Of a stretch of DNA of 64,000 bases, positions 11,883 through 22,608 are shown piece by piece (the first letter of the stretch is position 1; each line of letters begins with the position of its first letter). The DNA comes from Thozetella sp. PMI_491 (lineage: Eukaryota > Ascomycota > Sordariomycetes > Chaetosphaeriales > Chaetosphaeriaceae). The notes beneath the pieces were generated by a model. The model searched no databases and was not told the DNA's origin. It was given only the letters and a program-made list of their open reading frames with translations. Both the position numbers and the translations under genes were made by a program. The DNA lies in the NCBI GenBank assembly GCA_021432635.1, contig MU270026.1, positions 1,205,311 through 1,269,310 of the forward strand. Reading direction: 5' to 3'.

Positions 11883-13727
11883 ATGTCGAGCTATAAGATA
11901 AATCTTGACGCTGAAGAAGCTGCCTTCCAGGATCAGGTTGATACGATAGAAAAAGAGTGGGGGAGGGCCTGGAGGTCGCATATCAAGAGGTACGCTGACA
12001 ATCCGTCTATAGGCGCAGTCATAGAGCGGAATTCGCGCTAATGGACACAGGCCGTACTCAGCACCGGCTATTGCGGCACTGAGGAATACGATCCCAATCA
12101 CATACCCGTCTAGCATACAGGCAAGGAAGCTCTGGGATATTCTTAATGCCCATCTCAAAAATGGGACGTGCGAGAAGACGTTCGGTACCACCGAGCCTAC
12201 CATTGTCTCTCAGATGGCCAAGCATCAACAGGTATGAGGAAGCTGTCTAATTCGATCACGTCGACAAAGATCTTCAGCTGACTGGCGACTCCCACGTTAC
12301 TAAAGACAGTCTATGTCTCGGGTGCACTATGTGGCCTGTCTGAGGTTCAATATCCCGGCTGTGATCATGCTGATTACCCATGGGACACGGTACCGAAAGT
12401 AGTAGACAAGATCTTCAAGTCGCAACTCTGGCACGACCAGCGACAGAAGCAGTTCAGAATGCAACACGCAAGATTAGAGAGGGAAAAGCTCGAGGCGTAC
12501 GATTTCTTGGCACCAATCATCGCCGATGGCGACATGGGGTTTGGCGGCCTCACCACGACTATGAAGCTGGCCAAGTTTTTCGTTGAAGTTGGTGTCGCCA
12601 TGATACACCTAGATGACCTAGCGATCGGGCTGAAAAAGTTCACAATCGGAGAGGGGCGAACTGTTGTGCCCACGAGCGAGTATCTGGCAAGGCTGACAGC
12701 CGTTCGGATGCAATTTGACATTATGGGGTAAGCATTTCAATCTTTCTTGTGCTGCCGGTATTTCCGCCTGCCCGAGGGATCTCGTCTATCAATCTGTTAC
12801 CTGTATAGGAGTTTTAACTTGTCTCCAGGGCCGACACGCTGCTCATGTGCCGATGCGACACAGACCGGTCGCAGTTCATCACGAGCACTATAGATCCGCG
12901 AGATCACGAGTATATCATTGGGGCCACGAAGGAAGTAGAGCCTTTAGTCGACGCGATTGCGAAAGGTATGGCTTCTGGAAAGAGCTACATGGTAGCTCGA
13001 GATGAATGGAAGGCCAAAAGTGGCTTGATGACATTTGACGAAGCGGTGAAGGCGGCTGCGACTGAGCAGCAGTACCAAGAATACATGTCACAGGCGATAG
13101 CCTACGGAATGGCACTGAGAGACAAGCGTCGCGTATCGAAAATCATCTTGGGATTCGATGTTGTTTTCGATTGGGATCTTCCCCGATCAAAGGAAGGCCA
13201 GTACATGTGGAAGCCGAGTGTCAAAACCATTGTGGAGCGAGCCGTCCTGGCTGCGCCTCTGGGAGACATGACTTGGGCGAGAATGGATGCTCCAGGTGAG
13301 GCCGTACACAAAGATCAATATAGAGACAAGCTGACTCCATGCAGTGTGGAAGGACATTCTCGAGTTCCATACCGAGGTCCGTAAGGCGCAACCGAACCGA
13401 CTCTTCGCATTTGGCTTCACTGGAATGTACAACTACGAAAAGGCCGGCTTCAGCTCAGACCAGATTCGTACATTCAGCGACGACATGGCCAAGCTAGGCA
13501 TCGTGTGGCAAGTCCAGCCCATCTGGGCCGTGGGCGGACTGAATATCACGGCGGAGACTTTTGCCAAGGAATGGCAGAAGGACGGCATTGCCGGCTATAT
13601 CGAAACCATTTCCAAGCCCTCTAGGATACCGCCTATCGTTGACGGGTTTCACAAACCGAGCTATGCTGGCTCTTACCTGGCTGATGCGTTTTTCGCAACC
13701 GTAGCCGGCCAAGCTATCACACCATAG
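11883..13727 (+). CDS. Isocitrate lyase-like protein lacking the catalytic KKCGH motif
   Basis: Five exons (11883-11989, 12051-12231, 12306-12727, 12829-13295, 13345-13727) join in frame to 519 codons, close to the 530-550 residues of fungal isocitrate or methylisocitrate lyases. The start DTIEKEWGRAWRSHIKR, then RPYSAPAIAALR and QARKLWDIL, follow the family closely. The Mg-binding strand is IIADGDMGFGG (family: ADADTGHGG), and WDLPRSKEGQY corresponds to the substrate-binding WEAPRTREG segment. Two signature sites differ: KKCGH, which carries the catalytic cysteine, reads KKFTIGEG, and the carboxylate-binding NLSPSFNW reads GFTGMYNY. Canonical isocitrate cleavage is therefore unlikely. I infer either a lyase for another hydroxy-diacid or a non-catalytic paralogue. 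Nothing is truncated. It heads the metabolic gene set and is followed in the same direction by a glutamine amidotransferase. Confidence 0.85.
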
Positions 13728-14346
13728 TTAAGCGGCGGCAATCCCAGATATTAGGTAGTCTGTAGTACTTCTCAATCTGAGAGGATGTTTCGAAAACCAG
13801 TTTGGTGTTGTTGCTCTAGAAGATAGTCATGCATGATGCCTCCTGAAAATCTAGACGATATCCGATCATTCATTACTCACTAGCATTGCACAGCCCAAAT
13901 ACGATTACGAATGGAGACTCATGATACTATTGACAATTTGGCATAAGCGTTGCAGGCTCCCATTTCCATGTTTTGCCTATGCGGCAATCCTTAATCGCGA
14001 GCACCGGACTAACAGTCCGACGCCCCCTAAGTATCGGGACCAATCTCCGAAGACAAGTGGATCATCCCTGAATCGCGTCGTCGGCGGCATTAAAGACAGG
14101 GGTCCTATTCTCTCATTGGCAAGGGTGCACGGAGTACGATGATCACGCGCCAACGAGAGATGCCTTGCCGGGAATTTGGGATAGGTCGCAAATATCCTTT
14201 ACTTTACCAAGCTTATGTTTCGCAGGACCGGACTGCCTCCGAATCGAAAATAGAGGCAATTCGATAGTGGAAGAGGGGCCGTTTCTATATATTATTCTCT
14301 TGTAGCCCGAACTCTTACTGCTTGGCACTTGTACAGCTACGTCACA
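13728..14346 (+). other. Promoter region of the amidotransferase gene
   Basis: About 620 bp between two same-strand genes. It contains the perfect inverted repeat at 14005-14019, described separately, and a second CCGGAC at 14225-14230. No coding potential recognised. Confidence 0.5.
14005..14019. promoter_or_regulatory. Inverted repeat CGGACT-AAC-AGTCCG, candidate regulator site
   Basis: Perfect 6-bp arms CGGACT/AGTCCG with a 3-nt spacer, about 330 bp upstream of the amidotransferase ATG. CGG triplets in inverted orientation are the classical recognition form of Zn2Cys6 dimers. Related TCGGAC half-sites recur in nearby promoters. Function is inferred. Confidence 0.4.
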
Positions 14347-15259
14347 ATGGCCGTCGCAGAGAAGGTCATCCGTGTAGTGGTACTGAATTGCGGGTACACC
14401 TGTCCCGCCATCGAGAAGGAGCGTGGCCAGTATGATGAAATCTTCTCGTCTCTGCTGGAGGCGGCTTTGGAGCGCGCTATATCCAGAGATCCTACGCCTA
14501 TGAAATGGAGATTAAGCATCCGGGGATACGACGTGGTGAAGGAAATGTACCCTCATACGGTAGACGATATCGATGCTCTGATTATTAGTGGGTCGCCCAA
14601 TGGAGCGTACCAGGATCTGCCGTGGATAAAAGCCTTGTGTCACTATATCGAGTGTGAGTTTACAGCTGCCCTACACTACAGCGAAGCCAGCTGAGTCACT
14701 GCAGGCCACTAAACTTCCGCCAGACATCTACCGCGAGCAGTCCTCTATCAAGTTGTACGGCTCGTGTTTCGGCCACCAAGTGATCTGCCAGGCCCTTTTT
14801 AGCAGCAGAGGGGCCATTGTGGAAAAAAGCCCCACCGGTTGGGAGCTCGGTGTACATGCCATTGAGATCTCGGACGAGTTCTTGGGCGAGTTTTCGTCAT
14901 TGATTCCCTCTAAATCACTTCGACTCCAGTTCCTCCACGGCGATCATGTTGTCTTTCCTCGCGGAACTCTTCCCGGCAGCATTCGTCTAATCGGCTCTAC
15001 TACCCACTGTCCAGTGCAAGGAATCTACCAACCTGGCAGGATACTTACCTATCAAGGGCATCCTGAGTTTGACCAATTCATCAACACAGAGTGTCTCAAG
15101 CTGGTCGGTGGACGTGTTGGATGGGATCTTGCATTTACCGAGTCAGCTATTGCGGCCGCCAGCGTCTCGGACGACGCGGCGATCGCAGCAGATGTTCTGA
15201 TGGCCTTCTTGCTAGATATCACAGCTCAAAGTGAATATAATGCGAAAGAAATAGCATAG
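14347..15259 (+). CDS. Class I glutamine amidotransferase-like protein
   Basis: Two exons (14347-14653 and 14724-15259) give a 280-residue protein. I chose the ATG at 14347 because of its CACAATGG context and because the family begins just after it (VIRVVVLNCG). The nucleophile elbow is YGSCFGHQ with the active cysteine, and the catalytic His/Glu pair is in TYQGHPEF, so the triad is complete. The size and the GSPNGAYQDLPWI segment place it with stand-alone cytosolic GMP-synthase-like amidotransferases, which also include gamma-glutamyl peptide or gamma-glutamyl-amine hydrolases (PuuD-type in a broad sense). Given its neighbours, hydrolysis of a gamma-glutamyl conjugate, or ammonia transfer, are the reasonable inferences. 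It ends 73 bp before the convergent aminotransferase stop. Confidence 0.85.
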
Positions 15260-15331
15260 CACCCATCTTTTGGGCAGATAGACTGACCTTCTCTCGGGGA
15301 AATCCTATGTCCGATGTCGCCGCAGCCTTAG

Positions 15332-16827
15332 TTACTCTCGGTTATCAGAAACACAGTTCTGGTGCTTAATCATGATGTTCCTCATGCGCTCAATGCCCGA
15401 TACGATGGCTTCTTCCTCGTGAAACGCCCAGCAAAGTCTTATCGTGGTCCCGAATCCTGCGTCTGATCTCTGCCTGCTCCCGGCGTCCCCCTTCACTTCA
15501 AACATCCTCCCGTGAGCAAATTTCAATTCGTGTTGTTCCAAGGCAATCTTTGCGAGGGCTTGTGTAGAAGGAAATCCGCTTGGCAATGCGATCAAGAGGA
15601 AGAAGCCTCCTGCAATTTTGACATCGTCCTGCGCGCTGGCTAAAGTCGCAGATGGCTCACCCTCCCCTCGTGTAGTAGATGAATACGGCTTCCCGGTGGT
15701 AGTTTTGATGCCCAGAGGACCGAGAAGCTCTCTCACCGCTTCAACCATGGCGTAGTATCGACTTGAATAAGTGGGGATGAGGGTTTCCTGAATATGCTTT
15801 TCCAAGCTCCCCGAAGAGAGCATTTTCTCAACAAAAGTTGAGGCGAGGTGACAAGGATTTCCGCCTGAAGTTGTCGAGCCGCTTTTCATTTTGATTTGCG
15901 CGTCAGAATAGAGATTAACTTGAAAAGAAGGAACGGGGTCGCTTCTCACGTGTTTGCTAGGAATGTTGAGAAGGCCGGGGTGGCTTCTGCCCACGATACT
16001 CTCACTCCGGGAGCAATGATCTTGGAGAAAGAGCCGTTGCTGACGGTATTTCCCCACTTGGTATTGGGGTCGATCTTTCGGTTGATATCCACCAGCCGCG
16101 GGGGGATGTACACCTTGTCTTTATCCAATATTTTCCCCCTTTCCTCCGGCCAGTAGAGGAAGTCATATACATCATCGGATATTACCAATGCATCGTATTC
16201 AATCGCTAGCTTGACGAGATCATGCCGGTGCTGCAGTGACATCGTCTTGCCGCTAGGATTTGAGAAGGTAGGAACTAGATAAATGACGTGTTTGTAGACT
16301 TTCTCGTATCCTTTAGAGGGTGATTTAAATCGAGGATAGTCAGCGCCAGGCACTGTAGAAATCCTCTTTTCGCTTTCGACCATGGCTGCTCGCAGAAAAC
16401 TAAGGTCGATTCCTTCGTCATCCTCTGGCACACCGCGCATTTTGCCGCCAAAACCGCAGTCTTCAAACACGGGGCATGCGAGGAAGTATGTCGGCTCGAC
16501 CATCCATATGTGCCTAGTATATGCCGGATCAGTAAATCGCAGAAGGATATTGGCCAAGTTTTGCGACGCTCCTCCAGCGATGCAGACTCGATTCTCATCG
16601 ATGGCTGTAGAGTCCTTGTAGTACGCAGAGCCGAGCCACCGGGCTACTTGCTTCCGAAGAGGAGCATGCCCTCGGTTAGGGCCGTAGACTAGGGCAGAGC
16701 TAGTCGCATTGAAGTCTGTGAGAACCGCATTCGCTCCAGCGTTGAGCTCCGTTGCTGGGAACAGCGTCGGCGACGGCCAGCCCAGCTGCAAATTAATCTG
16801 CTGACCAGTAGGAAGTGAAGATGTCAT
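15332..16827 (-). CDS. PLP-dependent aminotransferase, class I/II
   Basis: Two exons (16827-15950, 15881-15332) encode 475 residues, in the range of fungal aminotransferases. The PLP-binding lysine lies in NGSFSKIIAPGVRV, typical of fold type I. The cofactor loop is GGASQNLANIL, the Asn/Asp positions are in PTFSNPSGKTMS and VISDDVYDFLYW, and the C-terminal arginine for the substrate carboxylate is likely in TTIRLCW. The overall layout resembles the 2-aminoadipate / aromatic / valine-pyruvate aminotransferase group rather than GABA transaminase (class III). Cytosolic, no targeting signal seen. It shares a 420 bp divergent promoter with the aldehyde dehydrogenase, suggesting co-regulation. Amino donor and acceptor are unknown. 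Confidence 0.85.
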
Positions 16828-17247
16828 GGTGGCAACCGAACAAATACCGAGCCAAGGATGCCGGCAACGAAACAGCGGGAATTTGTTGACGAGTGAACAC
16901 TATTAAATTTAGTCTCCCGGACTTAGGCCGTGCCGGAATGGCTGTATTTTATGGTCTGGGGCATTCAATCCCTAAGCGCATGCTTATGCGAGCTATGGGT
17001 CACTACTGTGTGGCCACAAGGAGGGCATTGTTAATGCCATCGGTCACTTAGTCCGATGCAATCGCTTCAAGATCCGACGTCGTGCGGGAAATCGGAGTGC
17101 CACACGACTAAATAAGGTGCCTAAGCCATGTCTACGAAGCGGACCCCTGTTATTAGCCAAATCAACGATTAAGCCCAAATTCAAGCTTTTCAAAGAGAGA
17201 AAAACTTAACCAGTTAAAAATCATCTCGCCGCCGCATCACCGCAGTC
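16828..17247. promoter_or_regulatory. Bidirectional promoter, aminotransferase / aldehyde dehydrogenase
   Basis: 420 bp between divergent starts. It contains CGGACTTAGGCCG at 16918-16930 and CGGTCACTTAGTCCG at 17041-17055, both CGG-type inverted sites. The second overlaps GTCCGATG at 17051-17058, the reverse complement of the CATCGGAC element repeated in the permease promoter. Sharing is direct from layout; regulator binding is inferred. Confidence 0.5.
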
Positions 17248-19146
17248 ATGGATCAGGGACTGCCATTCAAGGTACGTGCACCACTCACACTCAGGTCGTC
17301 GTAGGTTCACCACAGCTGAGCCTAAGCGTAGCTCCGTCGCCCGTCCTTGCTCAAAGAGCACTCGTTAGTTGACGGGAAATGGGTTGATGCCGCATCGGGA
17401 AAACGGTTCAACATTGCAGGTGAGTATATGAGCCGCGCAAGGAGAGCTGGACTAACTAGCTTAGATCCCGGCACGGGCGAGGACTGGGCCACTGCTCCAG
17501 ACAACGACGCCGGTGACGTTGAAGGTGCTGTTCGGGCTGCTCACCAGGCTTTCCTCAGCTACGGAAAAGCTACCCCGCGGATGCGCTCACAGTGCCTCGT
17601 CAAATGGAGCGCGCTCATCCAGGAAAACAAGGAAGACTTAGCAAAGATCATTACTTTTGAAACCGGGAAACCTATAGCCGATTCAATCTTCGAGCTCGAT
17701 TATTCGATCAATTCAGCGGCTTGGTTCTCAGGAGAGGCGGAGCGAATCCAAGGGACCGCTTTCAATACGTCTGTTCCGGGTAAGAAAGTGATTACAGTGA
17801 AGCAGCCGATAGGCGTGGCGGCAGCCTTAGTCCCATGGAACCTACCAGTGGCGTAAGTGCTCCCTGGGCTCCATGCTCTTGCCCGGGTCGCTAAAAGTAG
17901 GAAAACGCAAAGGATGGTCGTTCGGAAAGCCGGAGCAGCGTTGGCCGCCGGCTGCACCATGGTCATCAAGCCATCCCCGGAGACTCCTTTATCAGTGCTT
18001 ACACTAGCATTACTTGCTGAAGAGGCAGGGTTCCCTAAAGGTGTCCTAAACGTTTTAACAACGAGCCTGGAAAACACCCCGGCGGTGAGCGAGGCCCTCT
18101 GTCGACATCCTCTAATTAAGAAGGTTACGTTTACCGGCTCTGTAAGCACCGATTTCCGCTTCCACCTCCCCGCTCTTCAAGTTCCCAAATCTTGTGTCTA
18201 ATCTTCGTGAAAGACAAGAGTTGGCAAGCTAGTGGCGAAGCTTTGCTCCGATAACCTCAAGAAAGTGACCCTTGAGCTTGGAGGCAATTGCCCTTTCATT
18301 GTTTTTGACGATGCCGACTTGAATCAAGCAGCAGACGGTAATCATGTAGATCAAATGGATAGGTGCGGCTCGCCTTGGCTAACAAGTGGTACAGCGCTCA
18401 TGGGCCTCAAGTGGAGAAATGCCGGACAGGCATGCATCAGCGCCAACCGTGTATATGTCCAGTCAGGAGTATATGACGCGTTCGCTGCAACGCTCCAGGA
18501 GCGGACGACGAAGCTCGTTGTCGGGCACGGCAGCCGCGCGACCTCCACTTTGGGTCCCGTTACTACACCGCAAACTATCGACAGGGCGTTAGCCCAAATA
18601 GCGGACGCCAAAAGCAACGGGGCGAAGATTCTGCTGGGCGGAGACAGGGTGGCAGATAGCAAGGGTTTTTTTCTACAGCCTACAATCCTTGGTGATGTCA
18701 CCAAAGAGATGCGTATCACTGGAGAGGAGGCTTTCGCGCCGCTTCTGGCCCTTTACAGATTCGAATCGGAGGCCGAGGCCATCCGGGAAGCCAATGACAC
18801 TCCGGTGAGTAGTCCGGCTGCCGTCCTTTCTTCGAGGCTCGTGTTCTAATCACTCTCCGCAGATGGGTCTGGCCTCGTACGTCTTTACCAAGAACTTGGA
18901 TCGAGCCTGGAGACTACTGGACAACCTGGAGGCTGGAATGATTGGCCTGAACACTAGTGCGTATTGACCCGAGACGCAATTCCACAAACTAACCATTCTA
19001 ATTGCCTAGGTACTATTTCTGGAGTCGACTCTCCCTTTGGAGGATTGAAAGAATCTGGCTATGGCAAGGAAGCTGGCAAAGACGTTGCAGTAGAGGAGTA
19101 TCTTGTCTCCAAAGCAATAGCACTAGGCTTAGAGAGCCGTCTCTGA
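17248..19146 (+). CDS. Aldehyde dehydrogenase, succinate-semialdehyde type
   Basis: Eight exons (17248-17271, 17332-17419, 17465-17852, 17913-18141, 18214-18337, 18395-18804, 18863-18956, 19010-19146) join exactly in frame to 497 residues, the usual length of cytosolic succinate-semialdehyde dehydrogenases. NAD(P)-binding and catalytic landmarks are all present: ALVPWNLPVAMVVRK, the FTGSTRVGK strand-turn, the general base in VTLELGGNCPF, and the nucleophile cysteine in NAGQACISANRVYV. The C-terminal SPFGGLKESGYGKEAG is the SSADH signature. It oxidises an aldehyde, plausibly one made by the neighbouring amine oxidase or by transamination, to the acid. No frame damage. The first exon is only eight codons (MDQGLPFK). 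Confidence 0.9.
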
Positions 19147-19959
19147 GATAGAGAGATATATATCACTATTTTATTGAATGATGAGATTAGACGGAACAAA
19201 ATTCTGAATACGTGATATTTTTCTTTTCTCGGCATGCCTCCCATCTCCATGCGCAAGCTATGGGGCATTTCTTTTCCAGGATTGAGAGGTGCCTTCTCTG
19301 AAACGGATGGTGGAGGGCATGGAGGGAATGGTAGGGCCATCTTTCCGGCCAAGAGGGGAGGGGCGGCCCTGGAACAGCTCCTGCACCTTCTGTGGCCCAT
19401 TCGCAGGTTAGACTATGGTATTACTGCACGGAGCTTATTTTGGGATGGAATGGAGTTTCTGGGAGATGGGTCTGTGCCTGGTTTCATTGGTGGGTCAAAT
19501 AGGGCGCCCTTTTCATATTTTCAAGATTGTCCGCTTTGGCATAGACAGTGTGGATTGTCATCAATTCGACAAATCACCCACCTACGTAGTATAAGTATCG
19601 GTACGTACATATCTTCAGCGAGCTATGGCAGATAAGACCATGACTCCAGCGCAGCAGGGATGTGATTGGCCATCGGACACCATCGGACGCTTTTTGACAA
19701 GGTTTGCGTTACGTGGGGCTTTCCCTTAGCTTCATCGGACAAATGAGCCCCGACCAAAATTGAGCCTATTCATCCCAGCTGCTGAGTCGTAGATACACGA
19801 ACACAAGCTTGGCCCGCTTTGGCTAGCCTTAGGAGAGATGCTCGCTTTCGAGGAAAGAATTCTAAGGCTACGATTCACCGCAGCGTGGCTTGCTCACCTT
19901 GAATCAGCGTATAGATATAGTTAATTCCGGCGATTCTCGATGGGACGTCTTGTCCCACG
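19147..19959 (+). other. Upstream region of the permease gene
   Basis: 813 bp between the dehydrogenase stop and the permease start. The last 350 bp holds three CATCGGAC copies (separate entry) and one GATAAG at 19631-19636, a form bound by AreA-type nitrogen regulators. The first half has open frames without motifs; I call no gene there. Confidence 0.5.
19671..19740 (+). promoter_or_regulatory. Triple direct repeat of CATCGGAC
   Basis: The octamer occurs at 19671-19678, 19681-19688 and 19733-19740, all in the same orientation, 220-290 bp before the permease ATG. The first two are head to tail with 10 bp spacing, one helical turn. Three copies of an 8-mer in 70 bp is far above chance. The same sequence is in the adjacent bidirectional promoter. 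Likely binding site of a cluster regulator (inference). Confidence 0.5.
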
Positions 19960-21804
19960 ATGCCCCAACCAACAACTCTTCCAGACGCCTCAAATCCGCA
20001 GATGAAGATGGCCGACTCGGAAGCAAAGGAGATCGGCTCCTCCGCCGACAACAGTCACGATCTTGACGATGGCCAGATCGTTGCTAACAGCGGCGACATG
20101 ATTGACGATGGCGTGCGCCGTGCTCTCAAGTCCCGCCATCTTATGATGATAGCGCTTGGTGGTGTCATTGGCCCCGGGACCTTTTACGCCACCGGCTTCG
20201 CGCTGCAGTACGCTGGGCCAGTTGGGTCGTTGATCGGCTACATCATCGTCGGAGTGGATGTGTTCCTCGTCACACAGTCTCTGGGCGAGATGGCCACTTT
20301 GTTTCCTTCTACGGGCTCCTTTAACGAATTCGCTGGCCGCTTTGTCGATCCGGCTCTGTCGTTTGCTCTTGGATGGAATTACTGGTACATGTGGGTGAGT
20401 AAAAGAAATATCTCTAAACTGTCTTACGGCTACGTCTGAACACTTAAATCTGACATTGACGTCTTCAGGGCACCATCCTAGCCAACGAGTACAATGGCGC
20501 CGCACTCATTTTGAGTTTTTGGACCGACAAGCTGCCGAGCTATGCCTGGATCTTGATCTGCTGGGTCTTCTTCACGGGCACTTCGCTCCTCGGAGTTCTT
20601 GTCTACGGAGAAATGGAATTCTGGCTAGCGTCTTTCAAGTTCATCGTCGTCATCATTCTCTATATCGTTGCCATGCAAGTGCCACCATCAACAATGCTAA
20701 CTCGCGTGTCAAGAGTTCACGATGAGCTGACCAATCCCAGCCTCCTAGATACAGGTGCTATAGGCGGTCACTACATTGGCTTTGAGTACTGGAAAGACCC
20801 TGGACCGTTTGCAAACGGCATCAATGGGTTCGGCAAGGTGCTCGTGCTGGCAGCGGTTATGTATTCGGGGACTGAAGCGGTCGCCATCACTGGAGGAGAA
20901 TCTCGCAACCCCAAAAAGGATATCCCAAAAGCTCTCAAGCAGACCTTCTGGCGCATACTCATCGTTTATGTCGGAATGATCTTCTTCACCGGCTTGATTG
21001 TGCCCTCAGATTCTGAAGCGCTACTGAACGCCAACTCCAAGTCAGCATCATCCCCTTTCACGGTGGCACTGGTCCAAGCCGGCTGGTCAGGTGCCGGCAA
21101 CTTGATCAACGCCATCATAATCGTCACCCTTCTTTCCTCGATTAATTCGGCCATATATATTGCCAGCCGTTGCATTTTCGCCCAGGCGAAAGAGGGACGA
21201 GCGCCGCGGTTCCTCGCCAAGACGACCAAGAATGGAGTTCCCGTCAACGCGATCGTCTTTACCAACTTATTCGGTTTAATCTCGCTTCTTAACATATCCG
21301 AGAACGCTGGAAATGTTTTCACCTACCTGCTTGATATTTCTGGGGGCGCCGCGTTCATTGCCTGGGCCTTCATCGGCCTTACGCATGTCCGCTTCCGTGC
21401 CGCGATGCAGGCCCAAGGCATGCCCACCTCGGCGCTTCCCTTCAAGTCCGCTGGATATCCTTATGTTCCCTGGGTTTTATTTGGCGCGAACATCCTACTC
21501 GTTCTCCTTTCGGGCTACACTACACTATTGACCCCGTTCGACCTTAAAGGTTTCATTTTCTCATACTTGGTTATCCCGATCTTCATTGTACTCTATTTCG
21601 GATGGAAATTTTACCACGGTAAGTCGTCTTAGCTCACAAAGTTCTATCTCTCGCTTGCTAACGAGTGGTGCTACAGGAACTAAACTCGTCGACCCCGCGG
21701 AAGCAGACATCGCTAGCGGAAGGAGGGAGTGGCTGGAGACTAGAGAGGATGAGGTATCTGGGCGTGATATGTTCAGAAGGGTGAGGAACCTTGTCGTTGG
21801 CTAG
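19960..21804 (+). CDS. Amino acid permease, YAT family
   Basis: Plasma-membrane amino acid/proton symporter of the yeast amino acid transporter family. The N-terminal signature RRALKSRHLMMIALGGVIG leads into TM1, and about twelve hydrophobic segments follow. EAVAITGGESRNPKKDIPKA is the conserved loop after TM6. Exons are 19960-20394, 20469-20674, 20741-21618 and 21677-21804, giving 548 residues. The second intron (20675-20740) starts with GCAAGT rather than GT. Removing it restores the family alignment (IVAILLDTGAIGG). Because it is 66 bp without an in-frame stop, a retained form would simply add 22 residues. Substrate unknown; context suggests an amino acid or related amine fed to the neighbouring enzymes. 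Confidence 0.88.
20675..20740 (+). other. GC-AG intron in the permease gene
   Basis: Donor GCAAGT and acceptor CCCAG. The length is 66 bp, a multiple of three, with no stop in frame, so both spliced and retained transcripts stay open. Splicing is supported because removal restores the loop spacing expected in YAT permeases. Confidence 0.6.
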
Positions 21805-22608
21805 AGGATTTAGCGGACGGCTACTACCTCCGTTTGGACCCTAGACTGGCCCGTTTTCCCAACAGGTTGGCAAAGGAGCGGTATTACTGCGAACCTTAGC
21901 CGACATTTGTACCTGTCGTTACATTTGATAATGCAACTTTTTTGTCCGGAATACCTGCGTACACGGATGTTGCAACCCGTTTACTTCGTAGCGTAGTCTT
22001 AAGTGTGCCAAATAATCTTACTGAAGGGCTATCTACCGTTCCAGCGACCATTCCCGGAGGTACTCTATAAGCAGGTAGAGAACCAATAACTATTCCCTGT
22101 CGCAGCTTCTGACGAAGACCTTGCTTAGCGCAGCCTGGCCAGTGGACCACAGTAGGGACAGGTGGGTGGGAACCCGACAACCCCACACCCCGCACTCCAA
22201 CTCAAGCTGAGATCAAGGCCTGTGTGGTGGTTATTTGGCTTTGTCGGAACCTAGAGTGCGATGCGATCGGCCCCGTTTGCATTTGGGCGCCGAAAAGCAA
22301 CTGCCCCACGCCGACTCTCTCATCTGACTCCACCTCCCGCCTCCGCTGTACCCCGGGTTCTTCGGAGGCTCATCGGGGTAGCACGCACAAGTGACGCTTG
22401 AGGGAGCTATCATGACTCGCCTAAGCAGTCCACTGCTGGTAGGTACATCGTCTGGTGAGCGCAGCAGGGTGAGGTGCTTTGGGTCCTTTCCATTTATGCT
22501 TAGCCCGTCCTCCTGACGCAGTGCACCTGTATACGTCTCTAACTTGCTCTCCTGTTTGAAGCTCCGCTGCCAAACCCTCTAGTCCTTCCTGTCTTCCTCC
22601 TCGGCAAT
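21805..22608 (+). other. Intergenic region before the NTF2-like gene
   Basis: About 800 bp between same-strand genes, presumably 3' flank of the permease and promoter of the next gene. No strict TCGGAC element found, only related forms such as GCGGAC at 21813 and TCGGAA near 22240. No gene recognised. Confidence 0.5.

Noticed and set aside
11625..12203. 192-codon minus-strand open frame with hydrophobic stretches
   Set aside because: It lies antisense to the first two exons of the isocitrate-lyase-like gene, whose protein match and splice sites are clear. It has no recognisable domain.
15332..16057. Continuous minus frame across 15882-15949 suggesting an unspliced aminotransferase C-terminus
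   Set aside because: The frame differs from the upstream exon, and a clean GT..AG intron (15949-15882) restores the family reading LANTGSTTSGGNP.
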